NCBI RefSeq assembly: GCF_902497555.1 | Contig: NZ_CABVGP010000003.1 | Coordinates: forward strand, 1,612,001-1,676,000 | Source of the DNA: Amycolatopsis camponoti | GTDB taxonomy: Bacteria > Actinomycetota > Actinomycetes > Mycobacteriales > Pseudonocardiaceae | Length of the DNA: 64,000 nt | Direction of reading: 5' to 3' | Shown here: one piece after another, positions 63,984 to 64,000 of the stretch | Layout: each line of letters begins with the position of its first letter | Position numbering within the stretch: position 1 is the stretch's first letter | Made by a program: the position numbers and the translations under genes | Notes under the pieces: generated by a model | What the model was told of the DNA's origin: nothing | The model's database searches: none | The model's input: only the letters and a program-made list of their open reading frames with translations

Positions 63984-64000
63984 ATCGTCCAGTGTCCAGC

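Overview
The window is about 64 kb of high-GC actinobacterial chromosome. Many genes start with GTG, genes often overlap by 1-4 bases, and the third codon position is nearly always G or C. The gene order resembles mycobacteria but carries extra features. I read it as a member of the Pseudonocardiaceae, probably Amycolatopsis or a close relative. The genus is an inference from gene content and order; no database was searched.

Layout. (1) 1-7.7 kb: end of the S10 operon and most of the spc operon (rplB to rplO). (2) 7.7-10.3 kb: a lineage-specific insert with two related membrane proteins and a LysE-type exporter. (3) 10.3-18.6 kb: secY, adk, map, infA, rpmJ, rpsM, an unrecognised 61-codon gene, rpsK, rpsD, rpoA, rplQ and truA. 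(4) 18.5-35.1 kb: a complete type VII secretion (T7SS) locus with eccE, eccB, two secreted-type proteins, mycP, eccD, a fused eccC, an Hsp70-like/T7SS fusion protein and two WXG100 genes. (5) 35.1-36.8 kb: a DUF4333-like protein and a lipoprotein. (6) 37-39.6 kb: rplM, rpsI, glmM. (7) 39.6-42.4 kb: a small acyl-activation cassette made of a degenerate cytochrome P450, divergent from a fatty acyl-AMP ligase and a carrier protein. (8) 42.5-45.9 kb: a second T7SS substrate-like cluster. (9) 45.9-54 kb: a hydrolase, glmS, nnr, a DeoR regulator, a xylulokinase and a sugar-ABC ATPase. (10) 53.8-62.7 kb: alr, a hydrolase, tsaE, then an insert (beta-lactamase-like gene, AccA/AccD fusion, matB), then tsaB, rimI, tsaD. 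(11) A UDP-GlcNAc 2-epimerase runs off the right edge.

From rpoA-rplQ-truA through the T7SS locus, rplM-rpsI-glmM, glmS, nnr and alr to the tsa genes, the order follows M. tuberculosis Rv3419c-Rv3457c. The T7SS is therefore the ESX-4-type, probably ancestral, locus, here with an eccE that the M. tuberculosis ESX-4 lacks. The main themes are translation (ribosome, IF-1, Map, t6A tRNA modification), protein export (SecY, T7SS) and cell-wall precursor supply (GlmM, GlmS, Alr, UDP-GlcNAc epimerase).

The non-coding part is informative. Four nearly identical 44-bp palindromes sit at gene 3' ends. Two copies of a ~115-bp element lie in opposite orientation with compensatory changes in a hairpin. 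The alr start codon lies in the loop of a perfect 12-bp hairpin. No tRNA, rRNA, CRISPR array or transposase was seen.
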